Source: an uncultured Bacteroidota bacterium
GTDB taxonomy: Bacteria; Bacteroidota; Bacteroidia; Flavobacteriales_F; PHOS-HE28
Length of the DNA: 48,011 nt
NCBI GenBank assembly: GCA_902826215.1
Contig: CADEDY010000027.1
Location: forward strand, 2,647-50,657
Direction: 5' to 3'
A program made the position numbers and the translations under genes. Shown here in pieces: positions 25,814 through 34,806 of the stretch (its first letter is position 1; each line of letters starts with the position of its first letter). The notes beneath the pieces are model-generated. The model saw nothing but the letters and a program-made list of their open reading frames with translations. It made no database searches and was not told where the DNA came from.

Positions 25814-27322
25814 ATGTTCACTGCTTGGCGTGCGTGGTGTGCAGAGCGGCCCTTGGCGGCTTTGACGGTGATCGCGTTGATCCCGCGCGTATTGGCGGCC
25901 TTCTTCAGCCAAGGGTACTTCGCCCATGACGACCACTTCCTGGTGATCGAAGCCGCAGGCAGTTGGGTGGATGGTTTCGATTACAACTATTGGCTTCCTT
26001 GGAACCAAGGCGCGAACCCGAGGCCGAGCGGTCACAGTTTCTTCTATGTCGGGCTGCACTATGTCCTGTTCGTGGGCCTCAAGGGGATCGGGATCATCAA
26101 CCCCAAGGCCATGATGGTGGTTGTTCGCTTGCTGAGTGCGATCTGGAGCTTGGTGGTGGTGCGGATCGGGTATCGGATCGCGTTGCGCCTTTCGGATCCT
26201 AACATCGCCTGGCGCACCGGGCTCTTCCTCGCACTCTTCTGTTACATGCCGTTCCTGAGCGTGCGCGATCTCGTGGAAGTGGCCTGCATTCCGTTCTTGA
26301 TGCTTGGCTGTTGGCGACTGCTGGGACATAACGAAGGCATCACGTGGAAGGATGCGCTGGTGGGTGGCATCTGGATCGGGTTGGCGGTGAATGTCCGTTT
26401 CCAGACCCTGTTCTTCGCTGTGGGTCCTGGACTGGCCTTGCTGTTGCAACGCAAGTGGCGACCGATGTTCGGGTACGCCCTCGGTGTGGCCATTCCCTTG
26501 CTCGTGATCCAAAGCAGCATCGACCTCTTCCTCTGGGGGCGGCCTTTCGCGGAGCTGAGCGAGTACGTGCTTTACAACATGGCCAATACCACGACCTACT
26601 TCGATCAGCCGTGGTACAATTACCTCCTGCTTTTGCTCGGGATCTTCATACCGCCCTTCAGCTTGGCCGTGTTCTTCGGTTTCTTTCGGCGGACCTCTCC
26701 CCTTATCGTCTGGCTTCCGGTCGTGATCTTCCTGATCATCCACTCCTACTTCCCCAACAAGCAAGAGCGCTTCCTGCTCCCGATCGTCCCCTTGTTCTTT
26801 GTCCTGGGATACGGTTCGTGGGAGGAATGGCGCCAGGCCAGCGCGTGGTGGATCAAGCGTAAAGCACTCTGGCGAGGTCTGTTGGTCTTCGTCTGGACGC
26901 TGAACAGCCTAGCGTTGCTGTTGATCACCTTCAGTTCCAGTAAGCGCAGTCGTGTGGAAGCCATGTATGGCCTTCGAGATGTCGAAGGCATTTCCGGATT
27001 CGTGGTGGAGGATTCGTTCAAAGGAACGGCGCCCATGCCTCCGTTGTTCTACGCAGGGATCTGGGACAAGCCCGTGCAACCCTACACGGACGCGACCTTG
27101 GACCTGAGGGAAGTGCTTTCGGTGTACCCGGTGGATGTGCGTCCGAACATCATCCTCTTCATCGGAGAGGAGGAATTGGAGGATCGCATGGCCCGGGTTG
27201 AGCGTTCGGTCGGACCACTTGAAGTGCTCTACCGCGCCGAACCGGGAACCTTGGATCGGCTGGTCCATTGGGTGAATGAGGTGAACCGGAACGAAACGAT
27301 AACGGTTGCTCGGGTTCAATAG
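25814..27322 (+). CDS. GT-C fold membrane mannosyltransferase-like protein (GT22/ALG9 type)
   Basis: The 502-residue protein has ten or more TM helices. After the first helix comes GYFAHDDHFLVIEAAG, which fits the acidic loop motif of GT-C glycosyltransferases. NPRPSGHSFFYVGLHY follows. Near residue 314 the NKQERFLLPIVPLFFVLGY segment matches the (H/N)KxxRF block of the GT22 family of GPI and ALG mannosyltransferases. A ~120-residue soluble C-terminal part ends the protein. Donor and acceptor are unknown; dolichyl- or polyprenyl-phosphate mannose is expected for the family. It stands alone, divergent from rimK and upstream of terC. Confidence 0.8.
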   Translation: MFTAWRAWCAERPLAALTVIALIPRVLAAFFSQGYFAHDDHFLVIEAAGSWVDGFDYNYWLPWNQGANPRPSGHSFFYVGLHYVLFVGLKGIGIINPKAMMVVVRLLSAIWSLVVVRIGYRIALRLSDPNIAWRTGLFLALFCYMPFLSVRDLVEVACIPFLMLGCWRLLGHNEGITWKDALVGGIWIGLAVNVRFQTLFFAVGPGLALLLQRKWRPMFGYALGVAIPLLVIQSSIDLFLWGRPFAELSEYVLYNMANTTTYFDQPWYNYLLLLLGIFIPPFSLAVFFGFFRRTSPLIVWLPVVIFLIIHSYFPNKQERFLLPIVPLFFVLGYGSWEEWRQASAWWIKRKALWRGLLVFVWTLNSLALLLITFSSSKRSRVEAMYGLRDVEGISGFVVEDSFKGTAPMPPLFYAGIWDKPVQPYTDATLDLREVLSVYPVDVRPNIILFIGEEELEDRMARVERSVGPLEVLYRAEPGTLDRLVHWVNEVNRNETITVARVQ

Positions 27323-27352
27323 GTTCGCTCGTACGCTCCGTCGGCCTCAACG

Positions 27353-27360
27353 TATTTTCG
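27353..27360 (+). promoter_or_regulatory. Variant -7 box for terC
   Basis: TATTTTCG followed by CGCC fits TAnnTTYG and lies 21 nt before ATG 27382. Confidence 0.5.
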
Positions 27361-27381
27361 CGCCTTGATCACACATAACGT

Positions 27382-28155
27382 ATGGACTTCTCCACTTTGG
27401 ACCCGGCGATACTGCTCACGAGCGAGGGCCTTGTGGCCTTGCTGACGCTGACGGCGTTGGAGATCGTTCTGGGGATCGACAACATCATCGTGATCAGCAT
27501 CCTCAGTGGCGAGCTGAAGGGTAAAGCGAGGCAGCGCAAAGCGCAGCGCATGGGTCTGGGGCTGGCCATGTTCACTCGATTGGCGTTGCTGTTCAGCATC
27601 AGCTTCATCATGAGCTTGAATACGCCGGCCTTCCATTTCGGCGACCACCCGGTAACGGGGCGGGATCTGGTGCTCATCATCGGAGGGCTTTTCCTGATCT
27701 GGAAAGCGACCGTTGAGATACACGCCAAAGTGGAACACAAGCACGAGAAGGAAGGGCCGAAGCGGAAGGCCACCAGCATGGCCAGCGTAGTGCTTCAGAT
27801 CATCGTGATCGATATCGTCTTCAGCTTGGATAGCGTCATCACTGCGGTGGGCATGAGCAATCAACTCCTGATCATGTCACTCGCCGTGATCATCGCCGTG
27901 CTGCTGATGCTCTTCGCCAGTGGCCCCATCGCCGATTTCGTGAACAAGCATGGAACCGTGAAGGTGCTTGCCCTCGCCTTCCTCGTGATGATCGGTGCAG
28001 CGCTGATCATGGAAGGCTTCGGCGAACACGTGAACAAGGCCTTCATCTATTTCTCGATGGGCTTCAGTGTCCTGGTGGAATTCCTGAATCTACGGATGAA
28101 GGTGAACGAGAGCCGGTTCATGGGCCATCGGGACGAGGATATCCACCTCGACTGA
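27382..28155 (+). CDS. TerC family integral membrane protein
   Basis: The 257-residue protein has seven or more TM helices. The two inverted-repeat signatures of TerC are visible: LEIVLGIDNIIVISIL near residues 26-41 and IDIVFSLDSVITAVGM near 142-157. Each contains the conserved acidic residues within the membrane. Members include Mn2+ exporters such as MntY/Alx and proteins that help metalate secreted enzymes. A His-rich loop (EIHAKVEHKHEK) follows the third helix. The name comes from tellurium resistance, but no tellurite genes are nearby. It is convergent with the PorE-like gene after 6 bp. Confidence 0.92.
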   Translation: MDFSTLDPAILLTSEGLVALLTLTALEIVLGIDNIIVISILSGELKGKARQRKAQRMGLGLAMFTRLALLFSISFIMSLNTPAFHFGDHPVTGRDLVLIIGGLFLIWKATVEIHAKVEHKHEKEGPKRKATSMASVVLQIIVIDIVFSLDSVITAVGMSNQLLIMSLAVIIAVLLMLFASGPIADFVNKHGTVKVLALAFLVMIGAALIMEGFGEHVNKAFIYFSMGFSVLVEFLNLRMKVNESRFMGHRDEDIHLD

Positions 28156-28161
28156 AGGGCC

Positions 28162-30222
28162 TTATCGCGATACGATCACGAACTCGGTGCGGCGATTCTG
28201 GGCACGACCCTCTTCGGTATCGTTCGTCGCCAGTGGCTTGTTCGGACCAAGACCGGCGTATGTCAGTCGACTTCCTTGGATGCCGTGGCTTTCGATGTAG
28301 CTCTTCACCGTCAGCGCCCGATCGTTGCTCAGCTTCATGTTCTCCGCTGCACTTCCGCGACTATCGGTATGGCCTTCGACCCGGATCTTCACCGTAGGGT
28401 TCTCCTTCAGGAAGTCGATGAGCTCGTCGATGATGTACTCCGATGACTTCGTGATCGCCGCCGAATTGGTGGCGTACTTGATGTCGTTGACACGGTAGCT
28501 CTTGCCCACTTCGATCTTCTGCACCGTCATGTCCACCTTCGCTACGCCGGCGCGGATGGTGTCCTCCACGGCGAAGCTGCGCGAGTCGAAGACGTGATCC
28601 TTCTTCTTCACCGTCATGATCACATCGCTTCCCTCCTTCAGCTTCACCACGGTCGCGTAACGACCGGTGATGCTGTCCACACGGATGATGTCCACTTTAC
28701 GGGAGTCCATGTATTCGATCTCGACGGTGGCGTCGCGCACAAGTTGACCCTTCTCATCACGCACCTCGCCCTTCACCACCAGAATGTCATCCGGGCGGGC
28801 TTCCTTGGGGAGTTCGAAACCGAAGATGTCCAGATCACCGGCACCTTGGTAACGTGCGCTAGCGAAGTAGGCGGTGCGGCCATCGGCACTGACGATCAAG
28901 CCATGCTCGTCCTGATCGGTGTTCAGCGGATGCCCGATGTTCTTGGGGCGCGACCACGTTCCGTCATCGTTCAATTTGCTGAAGAAGATGTCGTAGCCAC
29001 CAGCTCCCTTGTAGCCGCGCGATTCATCGATCCGACCGCTTTCGTCGTTGGGAGGCTTCGCAGCGAAGTAGAGCGTACGGCTATCGCTGTGCATGAACGG
29101 TGCCTTCTCATCACCCGCCGTATTGATGCCTTTGACCGGTCGCGCCGGTGACCACTCTCCCACAGCGCTTCGGGTGCTTTGGAAAATGTCGATGCCATCG
29201 GTGTTATGTCGGCTTGCAGCGAAATAAAGCGTGCTGCCATCGGCGCTCAATGTCGGCTGGCTCTCCCAGCCATCCGGCGTGTTGATGCTCGGACCAAGGT
29301 TCTCCAACCCTGCCCACTCGAAGGATTGTCCGCCTTTGTCCAGGTCGAACTTGGTTTCATAATGTGATCGGAAGATGTCGCAATTCTTGTAGCCCGATGC
29401 ATCCGGTGGACCGCAGACCGTGACGAACATCTCCTGGTTGTTCACGCTGATGGTCAAGCCGCCATAGCCATCACCGAGGTTGAAGGGTTCGGGCAAGGCT
29501 CGACCGGCATTGAAGTCGGCCTTCACATCGCTACGGCGCGCTTCGGTGAGTTCTTCCACTTCGCGCGATACGATATCGCCCTTCGCCTGTCGTTTGCTCA
29601 CCCGGGTGAAGAACATCAACTCGTTGTCCGGCGAGAGCATCGGCAGGTACTCCTTGGCAGGCGTGCTCACGTTGCGCACCAGTTGCGGGTTCAGCGGTGC
29701 GGTGTTCTTGTAGAAGTCCACATAGAACTGGAGCTCCGGCATCACGGCTTCCACCTCGGTGTATTGCTTGTCGTAGTCCTTGCTCAATTTGGTAGGATCG
29801 TCGCTCGGGAACTTGCGAAAGGCCTCGAATGCCTTGGCCGCTTCCGCGAACTTGTCCTGTGCGTAGAACATGATGCCCTTGTAGTAGGGCACATCGCTGT
29901 GGTAGTTGGGGCACTTCGCTTCCAACTGATCGAAGTAGCGCAACGCGGGCTCGTACCCCTTCCCTCCGCTCTTCCCGATCCGGTAGGCCGACATGCCCAG
30001 CTGGAACAGGCACTCGGCGCATTCGCCATCCACTTCCAAGGCAGCCTTCAACTTCTGGTGGCGCTCCAAGGGCTCCTTGGCCTTGCTCGCTTCATCCAAC
30101 AGCTTCCCGATCTTCTTGTCCGTGGGTTTGCCACAGGGATCCTCGCTGTCCTCCTGAGCCATCGCGGGTGCAAGGACGGCAAAGGAAAGCAAGATCAAAA
30201 GGCCCCTTACCATCACCTTCAT
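28162..30222 (-). CDS. PorE-like OmpA family protein with TPR, beta-propeller and CRD-like domains
   Basis: The 686-residue protein has signal peptide MKVMVRGLLILLSFAVLAPAMAQ. The order of domains matches PorE of the T9SS envelope complex. A TPR-like region (~30-170) is followed by WD40/PD40-like blades (~190-480, with LSPDNELMFFTR, LSADGSTLYFAA and VSADGRTAYFAS). A carboxypeptidase-regulatory-like beta domain (~490-570) and a C-terminal OmpA peptidoglycan-binding domain follow (VEGHTDSRGSAAENMKLSNDRA). Known PorE is a lipoprotein, whereas this protein has no lipobox Cys. Bacteroidota also encode several paralogues, so it may be a relative rather than PorE itself. It would tether envelope complexes to peptidoglycan. 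Confidence 0.85.
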   Translation of the reverse strand: MKVMVRGLLILLSFAVLAPAMAQEDSEDPCGKPTDKKIGKLLDEASKAKEPLERHQKLKAALEVDGECAECLFQLGMSAYRIGKSGGKGYEPALRYFDQLEAKCPNYHSDVPYYKGIMFYAQDKFAEAAKAFEAFRKFPSDDPTKLSKDYDKQYTEVEAVMPELQFYVDFYKNTAPLNPQLVRNVSTPAKEYLPMLSPDNELMFFTRVSKRQAKGDIVSREVEELTEARRSDVKADFNAGRALPEPFNLGDGYGGLTISVNNQEMFVTVCGPPDASGYKNCDIFRSHYETKFDLDKGGQSFEWAGLENLGPSINTPDGWESQPTLSADGSTLYFAASRHNTDGIDIFQSTRSAVGEWSPARPVKGINTAGDEKAPFMHSDSRTLYFAAKPPNDESGRIDESRGYKGAGGYDIFFSKLNDDGTWSRPKNIGHPLNTDQDEHGLIVSADGRTAYFASARYQGAGDLDIFGFELPKEARPDDILVVKGEVRDEKGQLVRDATVEIEYMDSRKVDIIRVDSITGRYATVVKLKEGSDVIMTVKKKDHVFDSRSFAVEDTIRAGVAKVDMTVQKIEVGKSYRVNDIKYATNSAAITKSSEYIIDELIDFLKENPTVKIRVEGHTDSRGSAAENMKLSNDRALTVKSYIESHGIQGSRLTYAGLGPNKPLATNDTEEGRAQNRRTEFVIVSR

Positions 30223-30280
30223 CGGTCGACCCTGAAGGTCGCCGCTACGTGGTCTACGCAACATCATGGTCCTTATCGAT

Positions 30281-33115
30281 CTACTTCACCTTGGTGTCCG
30301 TTGCTTCGGCCTTGGCGATCATGTCGTCGCCCTTCTTCCGGGCACTTTCCACCAATCCATCGGCGCGCTTGTCGGCTTCGGCAATGGCCTTCTGCTCTTG
30401 CTTGTCGGCTTCTTCCTTGGCTTTCTTGGCGGCAACTTGTGCAGCCACTTTGGCCAACGGATTCGTCACTCTCGCAACCGCGTCGTCGGCAGCTTTGTAG
30501 GCTTCTCCTTTCAGTCGTGCTGCTTCCTTGCGCGCTTGTGCCTTGGCATCGTCGGCCTGCTTCTGCGCTTCGGCCACCAACCGTGCCGCTTCTTCGCGCG
30601 CCTTGGCAATGGCCTCTTCCTTCGCCTTGTCGATCTGTTCGTTCACCTCCTGCTTGATCTCCGTGACGATCACATCCTTCACGTTGCTCTCGCCACCCGC
30701 GAACACCGGTTTCACGATCGGGTTGTCGATGGTGCCTGTGATCTTGGCCGTGACATCCAGTTCCGCAGGCACTTGGAAGTTGGCACCGATCGCGCTGTTG
30801 GCCTTGCCCAATAACCCACTGACCGCCGAAGCAGCGCCTGCGCCGAAGATGTCGCTCGGTATCTTGGCCTTCATGGTGTAATCGATGGCTTGGTCCGCAA
30901 AGGCGGTGGAACCGCCCACGTTGGCCTTGATCCGATCGATCTTCACATCGAATGGTTCGGTGATCATCTTGCCATCCTCGAACTTGTAGCGGAACACGAC
31001 ATCCTGCAACGTGGTGTTCTCGATGCCGTTCACCTTGAAGGCCTTCGCGATGTTCACCAACGGCTGGAACCCATCGATCCGAACGCTCTTCGTGCGCAGT
31101 GTTCCGTTGCCGGTCAGGGTGTTCAGGTCGGGTTCCATGTGTTGGTCCAAGTTGGCCTTCATCGTGAGGTCCGTGCTGAACTTGCCTTTGCAGGTCTTGG
31201 CGATCGGCGCCATCTTCTGCACGCTTTCCATGTACTTCACGGTCTCTTCGATATCCAGGTCCTTGATGTCGTAACGCAGGTCGATCTTCGGTTCGGCGAT
31301 GTTCCGGGCATCGTAGCCGCCGGCCATGCCCACACTTCCACCGAAGAGGTTGAAGAAGACATCCTTCAGATCCACTTGCTTGTCGTGCACCCGCAGGCCA
31401 CCGCGTACGTTGGTAAGGTGCATCTGGTCATAGATCACTTCTTTCACCGTCATGCCCATGCGGAAGTCGATGTTGCCCGGCACTTCGATCACGCTGAGCG
31501 AGGACGTATCGGCGGGAGCCTCCGCCGTTGGCTCTTCCGTGGAAGCAGGCCCCATCAATTCGTTCAGGTCGAACTTGTCCGCGGTGAGGTCGAAGCTGCC
31601 CACGAGGGTGCTGTCCTTCAACCACCACTGCAGGTAGTTGTCCATGCGGCCCTTGGCTTGCACGTTGCTGCTGCCGACGCTGCCATCGAAGCTGGTGAGC
31701 GCCAAGTAACGCGGGCTGAAATCAAAGTAGAGGCTCTTGATGCCGACCGGAGGCAGCGAATCGCTCGTGTAGTTCATGCCCAACAGGATCATGCGGCCAT
31801 CGGCCTGGAACTGGTCGTAGCGTCCGGCTTCCACGTCGCTCATCCTTCCTTTCATGCGCACGTCGGCGGTGAAATTGCCGGTGAGGTCCTCCTTCATCGG
31901 CACCACTTTCTTCAAGCTGGCCAGGTCCATGTTCGCCTTCAACTCGGCATCCACGTTCGGGTCGCTCATCGGGGTGGTGAGGTACATGCGGGCCTCGACC
32001 GGGTTGCCGGCCATCTTCAAGGCGAAGCGCTTCAGATCCACCACCATCAGGTCCATGTTGTTGCCTTGCGGTGCGTTGACCTTCAGGTCCACGAAGATGT
32101 CCTCGACCGCTGCGGGCAGATCAGGATACTGGAACCGACCGTTGTCCACATCAAGGGCGAGGCCGAAAGCCGGTGTGGTGTTGTCGTTGTATGTCCCTTT
32201 CACGTACCCGTTGAAGCCCGCCTTGCCGCTCATCTTCACACCGGTGAGGTCCGAAGCGAATTCCGCAGGCACCAAGGAAAGCAGGGTGCCGAAGTCGGTC
32301 TTCTTCAGGTCCCACTTGATGTCCATGTCGATGTCGTCGGCAGGCATCGCCAACCAGCCATCGAAACCGAGCACAAGCTGGTTGATGGTCGCCTCGTTCT
32401 CCTTGAAGGTGAACTTCATGTTGGGCATATCCATGTCCAGATCGGCCTTGATGTCCGCCTTCACGTTCTTCAGGTACTTCACGCCGTCGAAGACCACGTT
32501 GGCCGTATCGGCATGGGTGGTGGTGCTCAAGGTGAAGAGGTCCTGGGTGAAGTCGCCGCTGCCGTTGTGGTCCAGCCCTTTCAGGTCCATGTAGTAGGCG
32601 AGCGATGCATCGTCATAGATCACCGTGCCATCTTCGATCCAGTATTCGCGCAAGCCGATGTTGAACTTGGAAGCAGCCGTATCAACCGGTTCGTCCGTTG
32701 CTGAGCTATCCACCTTGGCGATGTCCCAGTTGGCGCGGCCATCCTCCAACACTTTCACATGGATGTACGGACGCACCAAGCCGATGCGTTTGATGTCGAT
32801 GCGATCGCCGAAGACGCTCTTGATGTCCACGGTGGCCGTGAGCGATCCGATGCGCGCCAGATCGATGCCTTCGAAGGGCGCGACGTTGGTCACCTTCACA
32901 TCCGCGATGTCCACCGTGAGGTTGGGGAAGTTCTTGAGGATGGTGATGTCCCACTCGCCCCAATCGACCACGGCGTTGATGTTCTTGTTCACCTCCTCCT
33001 TCACGGCCGCTTCGATCTTGTCCTTGAAGAGGATCGGGATCAGCACGGCCGCAGCGAGCAGCAGTACGATGAGGATTCCGAGGGTGAGCAGGATGCGTTT
33101 GGTCCACTTGGCCAT
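30281..33115 (-). CDS. Large AsmA-family protein with coiled-coil C-terminal tail
   Basis: The 944-residue protein has one N-terminal TM helix (ILLTLGILIVLLLAAAVLIPILF). A long beta-rich AsmA-type region follows, with the N-terminal LARIGSLTATVDIKSVFGDRIDIKRIGL block and an AsmA_2-like C-terminal block near KGKFSTDLTMKANLD and ENTTLQDVVFRYKFEDGKM. AsmA/TamB-like proteins bridge the inner and outer membranes and are implicated in lipid transport. After residue ~815 comes an unusual ~130-residue tail, strongly helical and Ala/Lys/Glu-rich, ending KAEATDTKVK. ATG 33115 begins the TM helix region. It lies 58 bp upstream of the PorE-like gene on the same strand, so they may share a transcript. Confidence 0.87.
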   Translation of the reverse strand: MAKWTKRILLTLGILIVLLLAAAVLIPILFKDKIEAAVKEEVNKNINAVVDWGEWDITILKNFPNLTVDIADVKVTNVAPFEGIDLARIGSLTATVDIKSVFGDRIDIKRIGLVRPYIHVKVLEDGRANWDIAKVDSSATDEPVDTAASKFNIGLREYWIEDGTVIYDDASLAYYMDLKGLDHNGSGDFTQDLFTLSTTTHADTANVVFDGVKYLKNVKADIKADLDMDMPNMKFTFKENEATINQLVLGFDGWLAMPADDIDMDIKWDLKKTDFGTLLSLVPAEFASDLTGVKMSGKAGFNGYVKGTYNDNTTPAFGLALDVDNGRFQYPDLPAAVEDIFVDLKVNAPQGNNMDLMVVDLKRFALKMAGNPVEARMYLTTPMSDPNVDAELKANMDLASLKKVVPMKEDLTGNFTADVRMKGRMSDVEAGRYDQFQADGRMILLGMNYTSDSLPPVGIKSLYFDFSPRYLALTSFDGSVGSSNVQAKGRMDNYLQWWLKDSTLVGSFDLTADKFDLNELMGPASTEEPTAEAPADTSSLSVIEVPGNIDFRMGMTVKEVIYDQMHLTNVRGGLRVHDKQVDLKDVFFNLFGGSVGMAGGYDARNIAEPKIDLRYDIKDLDIEETVKYMESVQKMAPIAKTCKGKFSTDLTMKANLDQHMEPDLNTLTGNGTLRTKSVRIDGFQPLVNIAKAFKVNGIENTTLQDVVFRYKFEDGKMITEPFDVKIDRIKANVGGSTAFADQAIDYTMKAKIPSDIFGAGAASAVSGLLGKANSAIGANFQVPAELDVTAKITGTIDNPIVKPVFAGGESNVKDVIVTEIKQEVNEQIDKAKEEAIAKAREEAARLVAEAQKQADDAKAQARKEAARLKGEAYKAADDAVARVTNPLAKVAAQVAAKKAKEEADKQEQKAIAEADKRADGLVESARKKGDDMIAKAEATDTKVK

Positions 33116-33236
33116 AGTGAGGGCTTGAAGGTCAACGGTGTTCGAATGAAACGTGCGGCTGCGCGAAGCAGGTCCAGCACGGTACAAAGATCGTTCCGAG
33201 AAGACCCCTTGGCCTTTCGACGGCGCCGGTGATCGT

Positions 33237-34664
33237 TCACACCTCTTTGGTGAACAACTGCTCGCCTTGCATGTGCGCCACCACGCTGCAGCATGTGGCG
33301 TCGCCGGTCACGTTCACCACCGTGCGGCACATGTCCAGGATGCGGTCCACCGGGAGGATGATGGCGATCCAGGCCGGATCGAGCCCCACGGAGGTCAAGA
33401 CCACGAAGAGCGTGACCAGGCCTGCACTGGGCACTGCCGCCGCGCCGATGCTGGCCAAGGTGGCGGTGAGCACGATGCTCAGTTGTTGCAGGAACGTGAG
33501 GTCCACCATGTGGTATTGGGCAAGGAAGACCACAGCGACGGCTTGGTAGAGGCTGGTGCCATCCATGTTCACCGTGGCGCCGATGGGCAGCACGAAACTG
33601 GCGGTGCTTTTGCTGACCCCGATGTTGTCCTCCACGCATTCCAAGGTGACCGGCAAGGTGGCGGCGCTGCTGCTGGTGCTGAAGGCCAAGAGCTGCGCCG
33701 GAGCGATCGCCTTCAAGAATCGGCGGAACACGTTGCGACGCATCAGCAAGGTCATCAGTGTTGGATAGACGATGAAGACGACCAAGGCCAAACCGATCAC
33801 CACCGTGATGCTGTAGCCGGCCAGCGATTTGAAGAGTTCCAACACAGCGGCCGGGTCATCGCCCGCGATGCGCGAGACCACCCCGGCCATCAGCGCGAAC
33901 ACGAACCACGGCGCCGCCTTCATCACCACATCCACCATGGTCATGAACACCTCGTTGAGGCCGTTCATCAGGGCCATCACGGGTGCTGCGGTCTCCCGGG
34001 GGATCATCAGCAGCACGATGCCGAAGAAGATCGCGAAGAAGATCACTTGCAGCATCAACGCGTTGTTGAAGCTGAGGAAGATGTTGCTCGGCACCATGTC
34101 CACCAAGAACTGCAACGGGCCGGACTGCTTGGTGCTCTGCGCTTGGCCCGCGACGCCTGCGACCTTCGCATCCGCAGGCACCTTCCCTTGCGCCGCGGTT
34201 ACCTCGGCCACGATGGCCTTGTTCGCCGGATCGCAACTGAGGCAGCGACCATCCTTCGGCCGTTCCACGCTCGGTGTGTCGTTCACCCACAGCTCGTAGG
34301 TGATGCGGTTCTTCAGCCGCTGGGTATCGTCCGCCAGTTTGCCCGGCTGTATCACATTCACCGCCACCAGCCCTATGCTTACGGCAATGAAGGTGGTGGC
34401 GAGGTAGAGCGCCAACATCCCCAAGCCCGTGCGGCCCAGCTTGGCAATGTCGCTGAGGCCACTAACGCCGCTGATGATGCTGAACAAGACCAACGGGATC
34501 GCGATCAGCTTTAAGAGATTAATGAAGATGTCGCCGAATGGGGCGATCCAATCCATGGTGAAGGCGCTCCAGCCGAGGAAGCTGGAAAGCACCGCCCACG
34601 CGGTACCTGCGACCAGGCCGATGATGATCCGGAGGGGAAGTGAAAGGCCTTTGCCGCTTGTCAT
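33237..34664 (-). CDS. Dicarboxylate/amino acid:cation symporter (DAACS)
   Basis: The 475-residue protein has the GltP/GltPh fold with eight TM helices and two re-entrant hairpins. The signatures are TSSSAATLPVTLE (hairpin 1) at about 328-340, NMDGTSLYQAVAVVFLAQ (TM7) at about 366 and the VDRILDMCRTVVNVTGD (TM8) ligand-binding segment. The Asp and Arg in VDRILDMCRT bind acidic amino acids in relatives, so glutamate, aspartate or a C4-dicarboxylate is the likely substrate, with Na+ or H+. A ~60-residue loop at 115-180 with two Cys (CLSCDP) is longer than in GltPh. It stands alone between the AsmA gene and aroC. Confidence 0.92.
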   Translation of the reverse strand: MTSGKGLSLPLRIIIGLVAGTAWAVLSSFLGWSAFTMDWIAPFGDIFINLLKLIAIPLVLFSIISGVSGLSDIAKLGRTGLGMLALYLATTFIAVSIGLVAVNVIQPGKLADDTQRLKNRITYELWVNDTPSVERPKDGRCLSCDPANKAIVAEVTAAQGKVPADAKVAGVAGQAQSTKQSGPLQFLVDMVPSNIFLSFNNALMLQVIFFAIFFGIVLLMIPRETAAPVMALMNGLNEVFMTMVDVVMKAAPWFVFALMAGVVSRIAGDDPAAVLELFKSLAGYSITVVIGLALVVFIVYPTLMTLLMRRNVFRRFLKAIAPAQLLAFSTSSSAATLPVTLECVEDNIGVSKSTASFVLPIGATVNMDGTSLYQAVAVVFLAQYHMVDLTFLQQLSIVLTATLASIGAAAVPSAGLVTLFVVLTSVGLDPAWIAIILPVDRILDMCRTVVNVTGDATCCSVVAHMQGEQLFTKEV

Positions 34665-34806
34665 GGAACGCTGATGACGCTGAAAGAAATGATGATCGCT
34701 GAAGGGTGATAACCTATGGACGAACAGACGGTCGATCGCAAGGTATTCGCACGACGAAGAGGTTCAATGAACGCGATACCCACATGGTGATGACAGGATG
34801 AACGGA

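Noticed and set aside
25727..26764. 345-codon open frame antisense to the GT22-like gene
   Set aside because: The translation is charged, with many His, Glu and Gln, the typical look of a mirror frame of a membrane protein gene.
27382..28155. Tellurite resistance locus
   Set aside because: Only TerC is present, without terZABDE. Manganese handling is a better family-level expectation.
30890..32704. 604-codon open frame antisense to the AsmA gene
   Set aside because: It is low-complexity His/Val/Leu-rich, with no start signal. The minus-strand gene has a TM helix and AsmA features.
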